Source: Episyrphus balteatus
Taxonomy: Eukaryota > Arthropoda > Insecta > Diptera > Syrphidae
Direction of reading: 5' to 3'
Assembly (NCBI RefSeq): GCF_945859705.1
Contig: NC_079137.1
Coordinates: forward strand, 69,276,277 to 69,340,276
Length of the DNA stretch: 64,000 nucleotides
A program made the position numbers and the translations under genes. Shown here in pieces: positions 1-9,900 of the stretch; positions within the stretch are counted from its first letter, which is position 1; every line of letters begins with the position of its first letter. Below the pieces are notes generated by a model. That model had not been told where the DNA came from, did not search any database, and worked only from the letters and a program-made list of their open reading frames with translations.

Positions 1-850
1 CCGGATAACAACTTTTTTTTTAAATATCTTGTGTTTAAGATCGTTTTGAGTTTAAATATATTATCCGGGTTTTATTCAAAAATACATTGAATGTGTTCAC
101 TTGTAATGAAGAAAGGATAAATGATCTGGATTTATTTTAAAAAGAAGCGCTTATTATTGTTCTTGCATCTGAGAAGCTCTTGTTATGGTATTAAAACTCT
201 CTAAAACAGGGATAATAGTTATTAATAGTCATGTTAGTTACATAAATGTCTATTTGTTTGTTTCAACATCTTATCCGGGCTTTATCCGAGCTAATAAAAC
301 TGAATATAAATATACATATACATGAAATAATATAGGCATTTAGTTAAATTATTTATTTAGCAAGGTCATTTTTATAAGTATATTCAGAATTTTATCCATT
401 ATGCCGGATACTACCTTTTTTTAAATATATTTTCGGTCTCCTATCTAGGTTCTTTTTGAGTAATAAACCTTTGTAAAAATCGGCTATGGTATTGCTGTAA
501 TTTATGTACAAACACATTTTATTTGAGCCTTTCAAAATTTTATCCGGATGTTATCCGTTTTGTTAAAATATGATAATACTTCAAATATGCAATTAAATCA
601 GTTAAAAGATAAGGCCCATCAATTAATTGTCTGCAAATAAGTGTTAAATCAAGTATTTAATATTTAATCCGTTCAGCCGGATAATAAATTTGCTGAAATA
701 TACTTTCGCACTTTTGTAAAAGGTCTTCTTATTGATAGAACCTTCAAAATTTAGGATAATTGCTAATAATGCTCATGCATGTGAAGTGTACGGGTGTAGT
801 TTACTCCAATGATTAAATACTTATCCGGGTGTTATCCGGGTGTTACCACA
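1..850. repeat. Degenerate TTATCCGG repeat block, period about 138 bp
   Basis: The motif TTATCCGG(G) or its complement CCGGATAA recurs near 2, 63, 270, 402, 539, 677 and 821. From 270 onward the spacing is 132-144 bp, and copies alternate between direct and inverted orientation. Several are doublets of the form TTATCCGGGTGTTATCC. The DNA between them is AT-rich and only loosely conserved. The same doublet appears again around 4011-4150. No coding potential is seen. It is probably a decayed tandem repeat or remains of an unrecognised element. The motif and spacing are read directly; the family is unknown. Confidence 0.55.
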
Positions 851-2644
851 CTGAAAATACAAGACTAAAGTGCTAAGGATGCATGGAACATACTGTTTTA
901 AAAAGCTTTTTGTCGTCATGTTAGTCAAAGTCCCATCATTTATGATAATAAAAAGACTGAAGCAACTGTGAATTGTAAAACAAAGTTAAATTTGCAGGAG
1001 ATTTTATGATTTCTTCAAATTTTCATTCTAAATGACAATGATCTCCTCACTTCTTGTCGTTTTGCACCTTTTAACGTTGATTATGTTTACTCTTTCTTCA
1101 AAGGTATTGAAAGCCTTTTAAGACCCCGGAAAATACTCAACTCCGTAACGAGCTTTGTTTTTCGTAGAAACCTTAATTTTCTTCATCCAATTTTATTTTT
1201 CCTCGAAACTGGTAGAACTAGAACATCACATATTCATTCGTGAAAGAAAAAAAAAAAAAAAACACAAAATTTGCAATCAAATCATAAAATTTCCAAACTC
1301 TTCTTCTACCTTTACTCACAGCAAAAGCAGCTAACAGAAGTAGAAGAACTTTTTGTTTGAAAAAACTCTTGATTTCACATCTCTTCCGGAAGCGCTACTT
1401 GCATTTCCTAGCAAATTGCATCGTTTCATACATCATCCAACAGCCGACACCGACACACACGTTTTTTTTTTGTCTTTATCATTGCCTATTTCTAGGAGCA
1501 TACGATTTCACCTCCACCACACCGTCGCGTCGCATCGCCACCTGTTCCAATTACACCCAACTCGAAGCAATTTCCTTTGACAGTGCCATTTTGCTTTACA
1601 TTTTCTGAGCGAATCAAGTCATCCCTTCCTACTTCATGGCTTCCTATACTTGTGCGCCTTGCAGCATCCTAAAAGAGTGTGAGAGAAAATATCACAAAGG
1701 CAATTTTCGTCTTATTTCCGTTTTTTGTCAGCAAATGGCGGTGGTAGCGGCGGCGGCAACAACGAACAGCACAATGATGACGGCATGCAGCAAAGCAAAA
1801 AAGAACGAAAAAGTTCTTCAAAACAGAAGAAAAAAAAAGTCCTCCTGCTAACGTAACGTCATCCGCTTTTTGTGCGAAAAGGGGCTCGTCTCGTCTTAGT
1901 CACATTGTGCTTCTGCACCCACCAAGTCACTTCTGGCATTTGTTTCGTGTTGTTGGGCTTCTCGTTTCGAAGAGAGAAGCTAGTTTTGCTAGTTGGGAAG
2001 CTATGTGATGTCATAAAGGACTAAATTGCATCGGATTTTCATCCTTTTCCTGCTTCGTCGTTTTCCTCACTGTAAAGCTTAAAAATTTTGCTGTTTTTGC
2101 TTTGTGCATATCATTTTTTTTTTTCTTGTTCTTGATTCTCTTTGGGGTTCTCCTAATTTTGCTGTGTTGTGTCTTGTGTTCTCTACGACACAGGATGCTA
2201 CTGTGAAAAATGCAACACAACAAAGCTAACGGCAAGGAAAGCTTAAAAGAACGCCGGCAACCCCTGCAATGTATTGCTCATGGGAATGGGATGAAAAGGG
2301 GGTTTGGAACCTCCCCCAGTTCGTTATCCCTGTTGACATTTTTCCCATCATATGATTTTGCTTTTTAGTGTATTTTTTTTGTTTTGTTTGTGCTTCAAGT
2401 AGTTTCTACTACTTTTTTTTTTGGTTCCTTCAAATGGAAATGTAATAAATATGAAGTGCACTGAGATGGCATGGAGAGCGATTTTGACAATGCAAAAAAA
2501 AAATAGAACAATTTGGATTTCATGGTACTTGGAGCCAGTATCGGTTCTTAGGAAAATGGCGCCCAAGTGAGACCATAATATGTATGTAAATAAAATTTGA
2601 TCAACAAGATTTAAAACATAGGTTGTAAGGTTTTGTATGATTTG
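851..2644. other. No gene seen; AT-rich spacer
   Basis: There are short open frames only, none with recognisable protein character. A poly(A) tract lies near 1243-1262, and the stretch 1740-1850 has a higher GC trinucleotide run (GCGGCGGC). Isolated AATGGCGCCCAA at 2555-2566 resembles the core of the periodic motif found at 4644-4800. Confidence 0.5.
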
Positions 2645-2922
2645 TGATGTGTGGTATGATGTGTTGAATGATGTGCTGAATGATGTGTTGAATGATGTAT
2701 GAGTTGAATGATGTGTTGAATGATGTGTTGAATGATGTGTTGAATGATGTGTTGAATGATGTGTTAAATGATGTGTTGAATGATGTGTTGAATTATGTGT
2801 TGAATGATGTGTTGAATGATGTGTGGTATGTTGTGTTGAATGATGTGTTGAATGATGTGTTGAATGATTTGTGGTATAATGTGTTGAATGATGTGTGGAA
2901 TGATGTGTTGGTTGACGCATAA
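2645..2922. repeat. 12-bp minisatellite (TGATGTGTTGAA)n
   Basis: About 23 copies of a 12-bp unit TGATGTGTTGAA sit head to tail, with variant units (TGTGTGGTATGA, TGAATTATGTGT) mainly at the two ends. Because 12 is divisible by three, long open frames appear on both strands (an NDVL repeat forward, a THHS repeat backward). These frames are a consequence of the repeat and not evidence of a gene. The middle of the array is nearly homogeneous, which suggests recent slippage or unequal exchange. Confidence 0.9.
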
Positions 2923-3592
2923 AGAGAGCCCTAGATTCGCGTATGATTAGTCCTCATGATAAAACCGCCCCCTTTATTGGGAATGATTTTGTTTTTATTA
3001 TTATATTTTTGTTCGTAGGTATGTGTCTTGAAATTAGATTTCTACATACAAGCAACATACATTCCCGTATAAAAATGTGAATGCAAGTTCTACTGTTGCA
3101 GCTTAAAGAATCACTGGTAATGCCAGTGTTATTCAAAGTTGAATCTTATACTAGTAGAAGGCGTTTTATGAATTTAAAATGCAACAACTGGGACACATAT
3201 GCGGGATGTATAAGTAAATTAAACCCTTAACAAGCACGATGTACAGCGATGTGTTATTATTTATTCCACATGCATCTCTGCGACAAGTTGATTCCTTGAA
3301 ATTGTATTTCTCAGAATTTTTGTTGGAATGAGGAAGACGCGGTTTCAATTTTGTTGTAGTTAATTTAAAAAAAATGAAGACCTACAAAAGTTGATTTTCT
3401 TTTCGAAAATATTACAGATTTTTTAATTTTGTGTGAGATAAAATAGAAGGACTTTGATGAAAAAATTTCCAGATTTTCTGTTGAATTTTCCCATGGAAGT
3501 ATTAAAAAACCTAGCTCTGGGATTTCCAAGAAAAAAAAAAAAAAAACAACTCATTAAGATCTGCCGATCAGAAGGGGGATGTGAATAATATA
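2923..3592. other. No gene seen
   Basis: AT-rich sequence with only short chance frames. A poly(A) run lies at about 3531-3546. Confidence 0.5.
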
Positions 3593-3729
3593 AGCTGCGT
3601 TCCTTTGGAAATATTTATCTACTTTTTAGTACTTAAAACTACTTTGATCTACTTTGCTATACTGAAAAAGTAGTTCAAATCAGCTTCAAGTACTAAAAAG
3701 TAGATAAATATTTCCAAAGGAACGCAGCT
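3593..3729. mobile_element. 137-bp hairpin MITE-like element
   Basis: The two ends are inverted copies. The left arm starts AGCTGCGTTCCTTTGG at 3593 and the right arm ends CCAAAGGAACGCAGCT at 3729. About 42 bp match almost perfectly, through the motif TAGTACTT. The loop holds further copies of a CTACTTT motif. Both sides are flanked by ATA/TA, so a TA target duplication is possible, but the exact edge is ambiguous. No coding capacity. Superfamily unassigned; Tc1/mariner-like is a guess from the flanks. Confidence 0.7.
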
Positions 3730-3819
3730 ATAGTAATCAATAAATTTCTTTATTATCTGATATTTCGAATCTACTCAAAAACTACTTTTAACGAGTTAAA
3801 AGGACCGGAAAGGATTCTA

Positions 3820-4240
3820 TCTGGATAAAAAGGTTAGTATTCGGAAAAAACTTGCATGACATGATCCCATGAATCCAAGAACTTAATCCATTTATATATC
3901 ATATTTGGATAAAATATTGAAACGTACGAATGAATACCATAGCAAATATTACTTTTTTTCCGAAAGTGTTTGTACTCTAAAAACTTTATAAATCGGACTG
4001 AAAAAAATATTATCCGGGTGCATGGATAACATTACTTAATGCATGGATAAATACTTTTTCGCCAAATTAACCTAAGAACTTCATATTTACATCATCAAGT
4101 GTATCAATATTTACCATTATTTGGTTTTAGCAGTACGGATAACACCCGGATAAAATATCGAAACATAGAAATTCACGTACATATGTATAATTTTCATGAG
4201 TAAAGGTATAGAATGTTCCTATGTGAAAAAAACTATCTTA
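3820..4240. repeat. Second TTATCCGG repeat block
   Basis: The motif of block 1-850 returns: GGATAAAA near 3821 and 3905, TTATCCGGGTGCATGGATAA at 4011, and CGGATAACACCCGGATAA at 4134. The phrase GGATAAAATAT(T/C)GAAAC occurs twice, near 3908 and 4151. No gene is seen. Between this block and 4640 there is AT-rich DNA without recognisable content, apart from an isolated ATGGCGCTC at 4293. Confidence 0.45.
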
Positions 4241-4639
4241 AAATAGTAAAAAAGAATCTCGTAAGTTTTTTAGATTTTTATTTTGTTGCTAGATGGCGCT
4301 CGGAGAAGGTTTAAGTTTTTTCTCATTTTGTCACGGAAAACCCCGATGGGTATCACAGGTTGCTGCCCTGATAAGTATCACAGGTTCCCTCAAAAATTAT
4401 CACACTTTGCACCTGCAAATTTCACATGTGTTCCTGGTTAGTAGTTATATTATCTCACGTTTTCCCGTTAAATTTAAGTTTTTGCCCGGAAAGTTTCACA
4501 AGTTATTTTGTTAATTATGACGCGTTGCTACTGAAAGTGGTACAAATTGCGCCGGTTAGTATCATAAGTTGCCTCTGTAAAAATTGTCCAAATAAGTATA
4601 AAGGGTTCTCATGATTTTGAGTATAAACTGTTCTCATGA

Positions 4640-4843
4640 TGAATGGCGCCCAATGTAGATACATAAAACTGCATTTATTTAATGGAAGTCCTTATTCTAT
4701 GTTAACACAATTTTTAAAAAAAAGACAGTAAAATAATATTTTCTATTGATATTTTCTATTATAGATATCATAATAAATTTCAAGTGGCGCCCAATGCAGA
4801 GGCTGGATTTTAAAAACTGAATTTTGCTGGAGGATCTGCATAT
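4640..4843. repeat. Periodic TGGCGCCCAATG repeat, left part
   Basis: TGGCGCCC starts at 4644 and 4785, 141 bp apart, each followed by AATG(C/T)AGA. The array continues at 11106 and 11248 on the far side of the gypsy insertion. Subtracting the 6179 bp of element plus duplicated target, the next interval is 142 bp, and the last is also 142 bp. So four evenly spaced copies existed before the insertion. The sequence between the motifs is AT-rich and poorly conserved. Confidence 0.6.
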
Positions 4844-5351
4844 TGTAACGATGAATTACCGAACTACTTTTAAGATAAAAGTCTGAACACACTACCTGCT
4901 ACAGTAAAGGTAGAAATGTGAACGGACCTTTAGTAATTAAGAAACTACCCTCTGAACGCATCCAAAGAAATTCCCTCGACTGCTGAATATCCCAAAATAT
5001 CCCACTGGACTGGAAGTATGAAGCGCCCCCTCTTGGAAAGGAAGCTTCGAGAAGCAAAGACGAGAACCTTCGAAGACATTCTCGAATTCCGAATTTCAGG
5101 TATAAAAGGGCAGCGTGGACACCGACCGGATACAGTTTAATTTTGAAAGTGAAAGAGTGCAGTACAAAGTGAAATAAAGTGTTGGAAATTGTTTAGTAGT
5201 AAATAAAGTGATTTAAACGTGTGTTTGTTTGAACGAATAATAAAAGTAAATTGAGTTGAAATAAAGTGTGTTCTTATTTGAACGGAAATATAAGTGGAAG
5301 TTTAAATAAATCGAAATAAGTTTTATTGTGAACCCGGAATAAAACATTACA
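4844..5351 (+). repeat. Gypsy 5' LTR
   Basis: 508 bp, from TGTAACGATG to AAAACATTACA, matching 10511-11018 base for base as far as I can see. It holds a TATA box (5101) that should divide U3 from R, and several AATAAA motifs in the R/U5 part. Confidence 0.95.
5101..5137 (+). promoter_or_regulatory. Gypsy LTR core promoter
   Basis: TATAAAAGGG begins at 5101. About 33 bases on, ACAGTT (5132-5137) resembles an insect initiator, so transcription probably starts near 5134. The same motifs lie in the 3' LTR at 10768. The start site is predicted from spacing only. Confidence 0.7.
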
Positions 5352-5352
5352 T

Positions 5353-5363
5353 TGGTGTCAGAA
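5353..5363 (+). other. Gypsy primer binding site, probably tRNA-Leu
   Basis: TGGTGTCAGAA starts one base after the 5' LTR. It complements the 3' end of an insect-type leucine tRNA (…TTCTGACACCA). The match is 11 nt; two extra A residues then break the pairing before AGTGG. The tRNA identity comes from general knowledge of tRNA-Leu acceptor ends and was not searched. Confidence 0.7.
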
Positions 5364-5508
5364 AAGTGGAATAAAACTTATTTATTTGTGCGAATCAGAT
5401 AATTTCGCGGAAAAAAAAAAAAATAAAAAGTGCGCGTGTGTCTTAACAATAAACAAAGTGTAATACATTTTGAAATAAGTAAAAGTGCTCGCGTTTTAAA
5501 AAGTTAAA

Positions 5509-6906
5509 ATGGGTAAGACATTAAATCAGTTAAGTTTAACTGAGCTGAAGGCGGAATTAAATAAGCGAGGTCTTCCTACTGCTGGATCGAAAAATGACCT
5601 CATTATTCGTCTGCAGGATTATTTAACCCAGGAAAACGAAAATTTGGATACATTTCAATTCGAAGTTGAAATGACAGAAGAACAAGTAAGTACTGGTTCC
5701 GATATGTCGTCCATGATGTCTGTTCTCCTTGCTAAGTTCGAGGAAAATCTTCTCAAACAAATTGAGACACAACGCAATGAACAGAGAGAACAATTAGAAA
5801 AACAACAGAGTAATGTTCTCGGAAAAATTGAGGCACAACGTAAAGAACAAAAGAGTGAACAACAGAATCTTCTGGAACAGCAAAAGAACCTTCTAGATGA
5901 ACAGAAAAACCTCATCGAAGGTAAGCTTCATGCGATCGAGAACAAGTTCGTTGCTCTTGATGCTTCAATCAAAGGCGTTGAAAAACAATCTCAAGAAAAG
6001 TTTGAGAAAGTTGAAGAAAAACTCGAGAAAGTAGAAATAAAATTCGAAGACAAATTTAAAGGAATGGAAGTGAAAATGCAAAGTTTTACCGAAGAACTTG
6101 ACAAAGTTCGGAAAATTAAGATCCGAGAAAGTTCTGGTGAGTATCCAAAGAAGAAGGAAATGCATCCACCAACCTTTGATGGACAAAGTTCTTGGTCAAT
6201 CTACAAAAAACAGTTTGAGGCAGCTGCCACAACAAATGGCTGGGATGACGAAGACAAATGTATAGCGCTGACTCTTGCTCTTAGAGGTCCTGCTGCTGAG
6301 TTATTACAAACTTTACCACCAGAAAAGAATGGTAACTTTAACGCTCTTGTCCAGGTAATTGAAAAACGCTTTGGAGATGGCCATATGCAGGAAGTCTTCC
6401 GCGTCCAACTCAATACAAGAGTGCAGAAAAGAGGAGAAACTCTGCAACAACTCCAAGCAGATATTGAAAGGTTAGCTCATCTGGCATATCCGACAGCAGG
6501 AGACGACATTATAAATCAGTTTGCGACAGAAGCCTTTGTTCGTGCTGTATCTGATATAAATCTTCAGCGAGCGATTCGAACAGCTGGAAAACGTTCCCTT
6601 CCTGAAGCATTAGCGTTCGCACTAACAATGGAAGCAGCAGAACAGGCTTCTCAAGGCGTTCATCGGGTAAGAGAAGTTGCAGTGGAGGAATGCTCTTGTC
6701 AAAAACTCGCATTCCAAAGAAACCAACGAGACGGAGCTGCTCGATGCTGGAACTGTAACAAGACAGGACATCTCCAGCGGCAGTGCAGATTGCCACCAAG
6801 AAGAACTGCTTGCACACACTGTGGAAACAGGAATATTGCCCAACAACAGGTAAGCGATACAACCAACACTCATCCTCAACTTGATTCCCATTCGGGAAAC
6901 GAGTAA
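5509..6906 (+). CDS. gag: Gypsy Gag polyprotein with N-terminal SAP domain
   Basis: 465 residues starting at an ATG (5509). Residues about 8-40 (LSLTELKAELNKRGLP…) match the SAP motif, a helix-extended-helix DNA-binding module normally found in chromatin proteins. Residues about 72-205 are rich in E, K and Q and should form a long coiled coil. Residues about 217-375, beginning PPTFDGQSSW, are a retrotransposon capsid domain. C413, C416, H421 and C426 form a CCHC zinc knuckle; a second CX2C at 435-438 lacks its HX4C half. The protein should assemble the particle and bind RNA, while the SAP domain may tether the complex to AT-rich DNA (inference). The stop codon lies 4 nt past a slippery heptamer that leads into pol. 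Confidence 0.93.
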   Translation: MGKTLNQLSLTELKAELNKRGLPTAGSKNDLIIRLQDYLTQENENLDTFQFEVEMTEEQVSTGSDMSSMMSVLLAKFEENLLKQIETQRNEQREQLEKQQSNVLGKIEAQRKEQKSEQQNLLEQQKNLLDEQKNLIEGKLHAIENKFVALDASIKGVEKQSQEKFEKVEEKLEKVEIKFEDKFKGMEVKMQSFTEELDKVRKIKIRESSGEYPKKKEMHPPTFDGQSSWSIYKKQFEAAATTNGWDDEDKCIALTLALRGPAAELLQTLPPEKNGNFNALVQVIEKRFGDGHMQEVFRVQLNTRVQKRGETLQQLQADIERLAHLAYPTAGDDIINQFATEAFVRAVSDINLQRAIRTAGKRSLPEALAFALTMEAAEQASQGVHRVREVAVEECSCQKLAFQRNQRDGAARCWNCNKTGHLQRQCRLPPRRTACTHCGNRNIAQQQVSDTTNTHPQLDSHSGNE

Positions 6907-9900
6907 GAACCAACTTCGAGGGGCAGAAGCTGGTTTCTGGTATCGATGGCCCCAGAACCACAATTCAAGTCTCACAGACTAAACGAGACAACAAAAGTCT
7001 GACAGTGGAGGCAACCATAAACAACAACCAACACGTGGCTACAATTGACACCGGTGCCACTGCCTCTATTGTACGAAGAGACTTGGTGAAGATGACATGG
7101 CTACATAACACCAACAGCTACCGTCTGAAGACCGCCACAGGAGAAGCAGCAAGGGTGTACGGTGAAGTTCGTCTTACGATCCGTATGGCAGAACTAGAGT
7201 TTTCGCATGTGTTTTTGGTGGCAGATATATGTGACGAGTGCATCATTGGAATCGACTTCATGAAGGAGCATGGAATCATTTTGGATATCGGTAATCAAGT
7301 CCTGAAATACAGAAATGTAGAGATTCCAATGGTCTATGGCACTGACAACTCGACAACAATTAGAACTGTCATCAAAGAAGACATGTGCCTGCCTCCTTCT
7401 TCAGAAGTTTTTGTGTGGACCAAGTTAAAGGGGAACTTTGGAAGCCATCGATACCTCATGGTTGAACCAGAAGTTGAGCAAAGTTCCGAAAACATCATCA
7501 TCGGGAAGACTCTTGTGGCACCAAAGAACAACATGGTACCTGTACGGATACTTAACATCAAACCGTACCCAATCAAGCTTAAGAAAGGAGAAGTTGTTGG
7601 GCAATGTGAATCTGTGTCCGCAATAACTAAGATCAACGACATGGACACACAGATGACTATGAACTCTGAGAAACTAAAGACTCAAATTCTCAAATCAGAC
7701 AACTTGAGTCAACATCAGCTTAATGTTGCTGGAAGGCTTCTTCATGAATATGCTGATATCTTCTCTTCACCCAGCGGGCAATACGGCCGAACACAACTGG
7801 TGCAGCATCGAATCGATACAGGAGACGCTAGGCCGATTCGTCAACCAGCAAGACGTCTCCCCTTGGCCAAACAAGGTGAAGTTGAAGAAATGATATCGAC
7901 AATGAAGAAAGACGGGCTGATCGAAAATTCCAAAAGCCCTTGGGCATCACCGGTAGTTCTCGTCAAAAAGAAGGATGGAAGCACTCGATTTTGTGTCGAC
8001 TACCGCAGGCTGAATGATGTGACGAAGAAAGACAGCTACCCACTGCCAAGAATCAGCGATACTCTAGATGCAATGGAAGGAGCACAATGGTTTTCGACTT
8101 TGGATTTGAAGAGTGGCTACTGGCAGGTAGAAATCCATCCAGAAGATCGGGAGAAGACGGCTTTCTCCACAGGAAATGGTCTGTGGCAGTTTAATGTCAT
8201 GCCGTTTGGGCTATGCAATGCCCCAGCTACTTTTGAGCGCTTAATGGAGTGCGTTTTAAATGGATTAACCTGGAAATCTTGCCTAGTCTATTTGGATGAT
8301 GTCATCGTTTACGGGAAAACATTTGATGACCATTGTGAAAACCTAAAGGCTGTATTCCAGAGGCTACGAGAAGCACATCTTAAGTTAAATCCAAAGAAAT
8401 GTGCACTTTTCAAGACCGAGGTTAAATATTTGGGGCATATCATCTCATCCCAAGGAGTAAAGACTGATCCTGAAAAAGTTGACACTGTGAAGAACTGGCC
8501 AACCCCTCAGGACAAGCATCAACTTCGGAGTTTCCTCGGTCTGGCAACGTACTATCGACGATTCGTGAAGGATTTTGCGAGAATCGCCAAAAGCTTACAC
8601 CAGCTTACGGAGAAGGGTAAACCCTTTAAATGGTCAGGTGAGTGTGAGAAAAGCTTTCAGGAACTGAAGCTGCGGTTATGTGAAGCTCCTGTGCTGGCCT
8701 ATCCGACTCCAGGCAAACAATTCATCATTGACGCAGATGCAAGTAATGTTGGAATTGGTGCTGTTTTATCGCAAGTTCATGATGGAGAAGAAAAAGTCGT
8801 TGCCTATTTCAGCAAGGTACTGTCGAAACAAGAAAGAAACTATTGCGTGACCAGGAGGGAACTTCTTGCTCTGGTATTGGCAACAAAGCACTTCCATAAA
8901 TACATCTATGGACAGAAGTTCCTTCTTCGCAGAGATCATGGTGCACTAAATTGGCTTTTGAACTTCAAAAATCCAGAGGGTCAAGTAGCAAGATGGATCG
9001 AGATACTACAGACGTATCAATGTCAGATTCAACATCGAAGAGGAAAGCTACATTCAAATGCAGACGCATTATCTCGGCGCCCGTGCAAGCAAGACTGCAA
9101 GCATTGCACACGGCTAGAGGAAAAGGAAGTTGTCGCTGTAAGAAGAACGAGAGCTGACCCCATTTGCGGCTGGAGTAATGAAGAACTCAGGATGGCCCAA
9201 CAGGAAGATTCGGACATCGAACCCATCCTTGCATGGAAGGAACATGAAGAGAAACCAGAATGGGCCGACATCTCCGACCGAAGCCCCACTCTAAAAGCAT
9301 ATTGGGCACAATGGGACTCACTTCATGTGCAAGAAGGGTTACTCAGGCGTAAGTGGGAATCCGCAGATGGTAAATCTTATGTAATGCAACTAATCCTACC
9401 TCAGTCAAAGGTTAATGATGTTCTCCGAGAGATGCACGAGGGAACTTCTGGAGGCCATTTAGGCATCAACAAGACGCTGGAAAAGGTACGCCAGCAATTC
9501 TACTGGTTACGTATGAGAGAAGACGTTGAAAAGTGGTGCCGAAAATGTGATACTTGTGCCGCTAGCAAAGGACCAGCTAGAAAAATGCAAAGCAAGATGC
9601 ATCAGTACAATGTGGGCACACCTTTTGAGAGGATTGCAATAGACGTGGCAGGTCCTTTTCCCGAAACCAACAAAGGAAACCGGTATATCCTCGTAGTGAT
9701 GGATTACTTCAGCAAGTGGCCTGAGGCATTTGCCATCCCAAACCAGGAAACCAAAACAGTTGTGGATAAGATTGTCTTTCATTGGGTGAGCAGGTTCGGA
9801 GTACCCATGGAACTTCATTCCGACCAAGGAAGGAACTTCGAATCTAAGATTTTTCAAGAGGTTTGCTCACTCCTTGGCATCAAGAAGACGCGAACAACAC

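Noticed and set aside
2348..2920. 190-codon minus-strand frame with THHS repeats
   Set aside because: It is produced by the 12-bp minisatellite; the opposite strand is equally open and no flanking gene structure is seen.
6509..6975. Minus-strand frames of 150 and 117 codons
   Set aside because: They are antisense shadows of gag.
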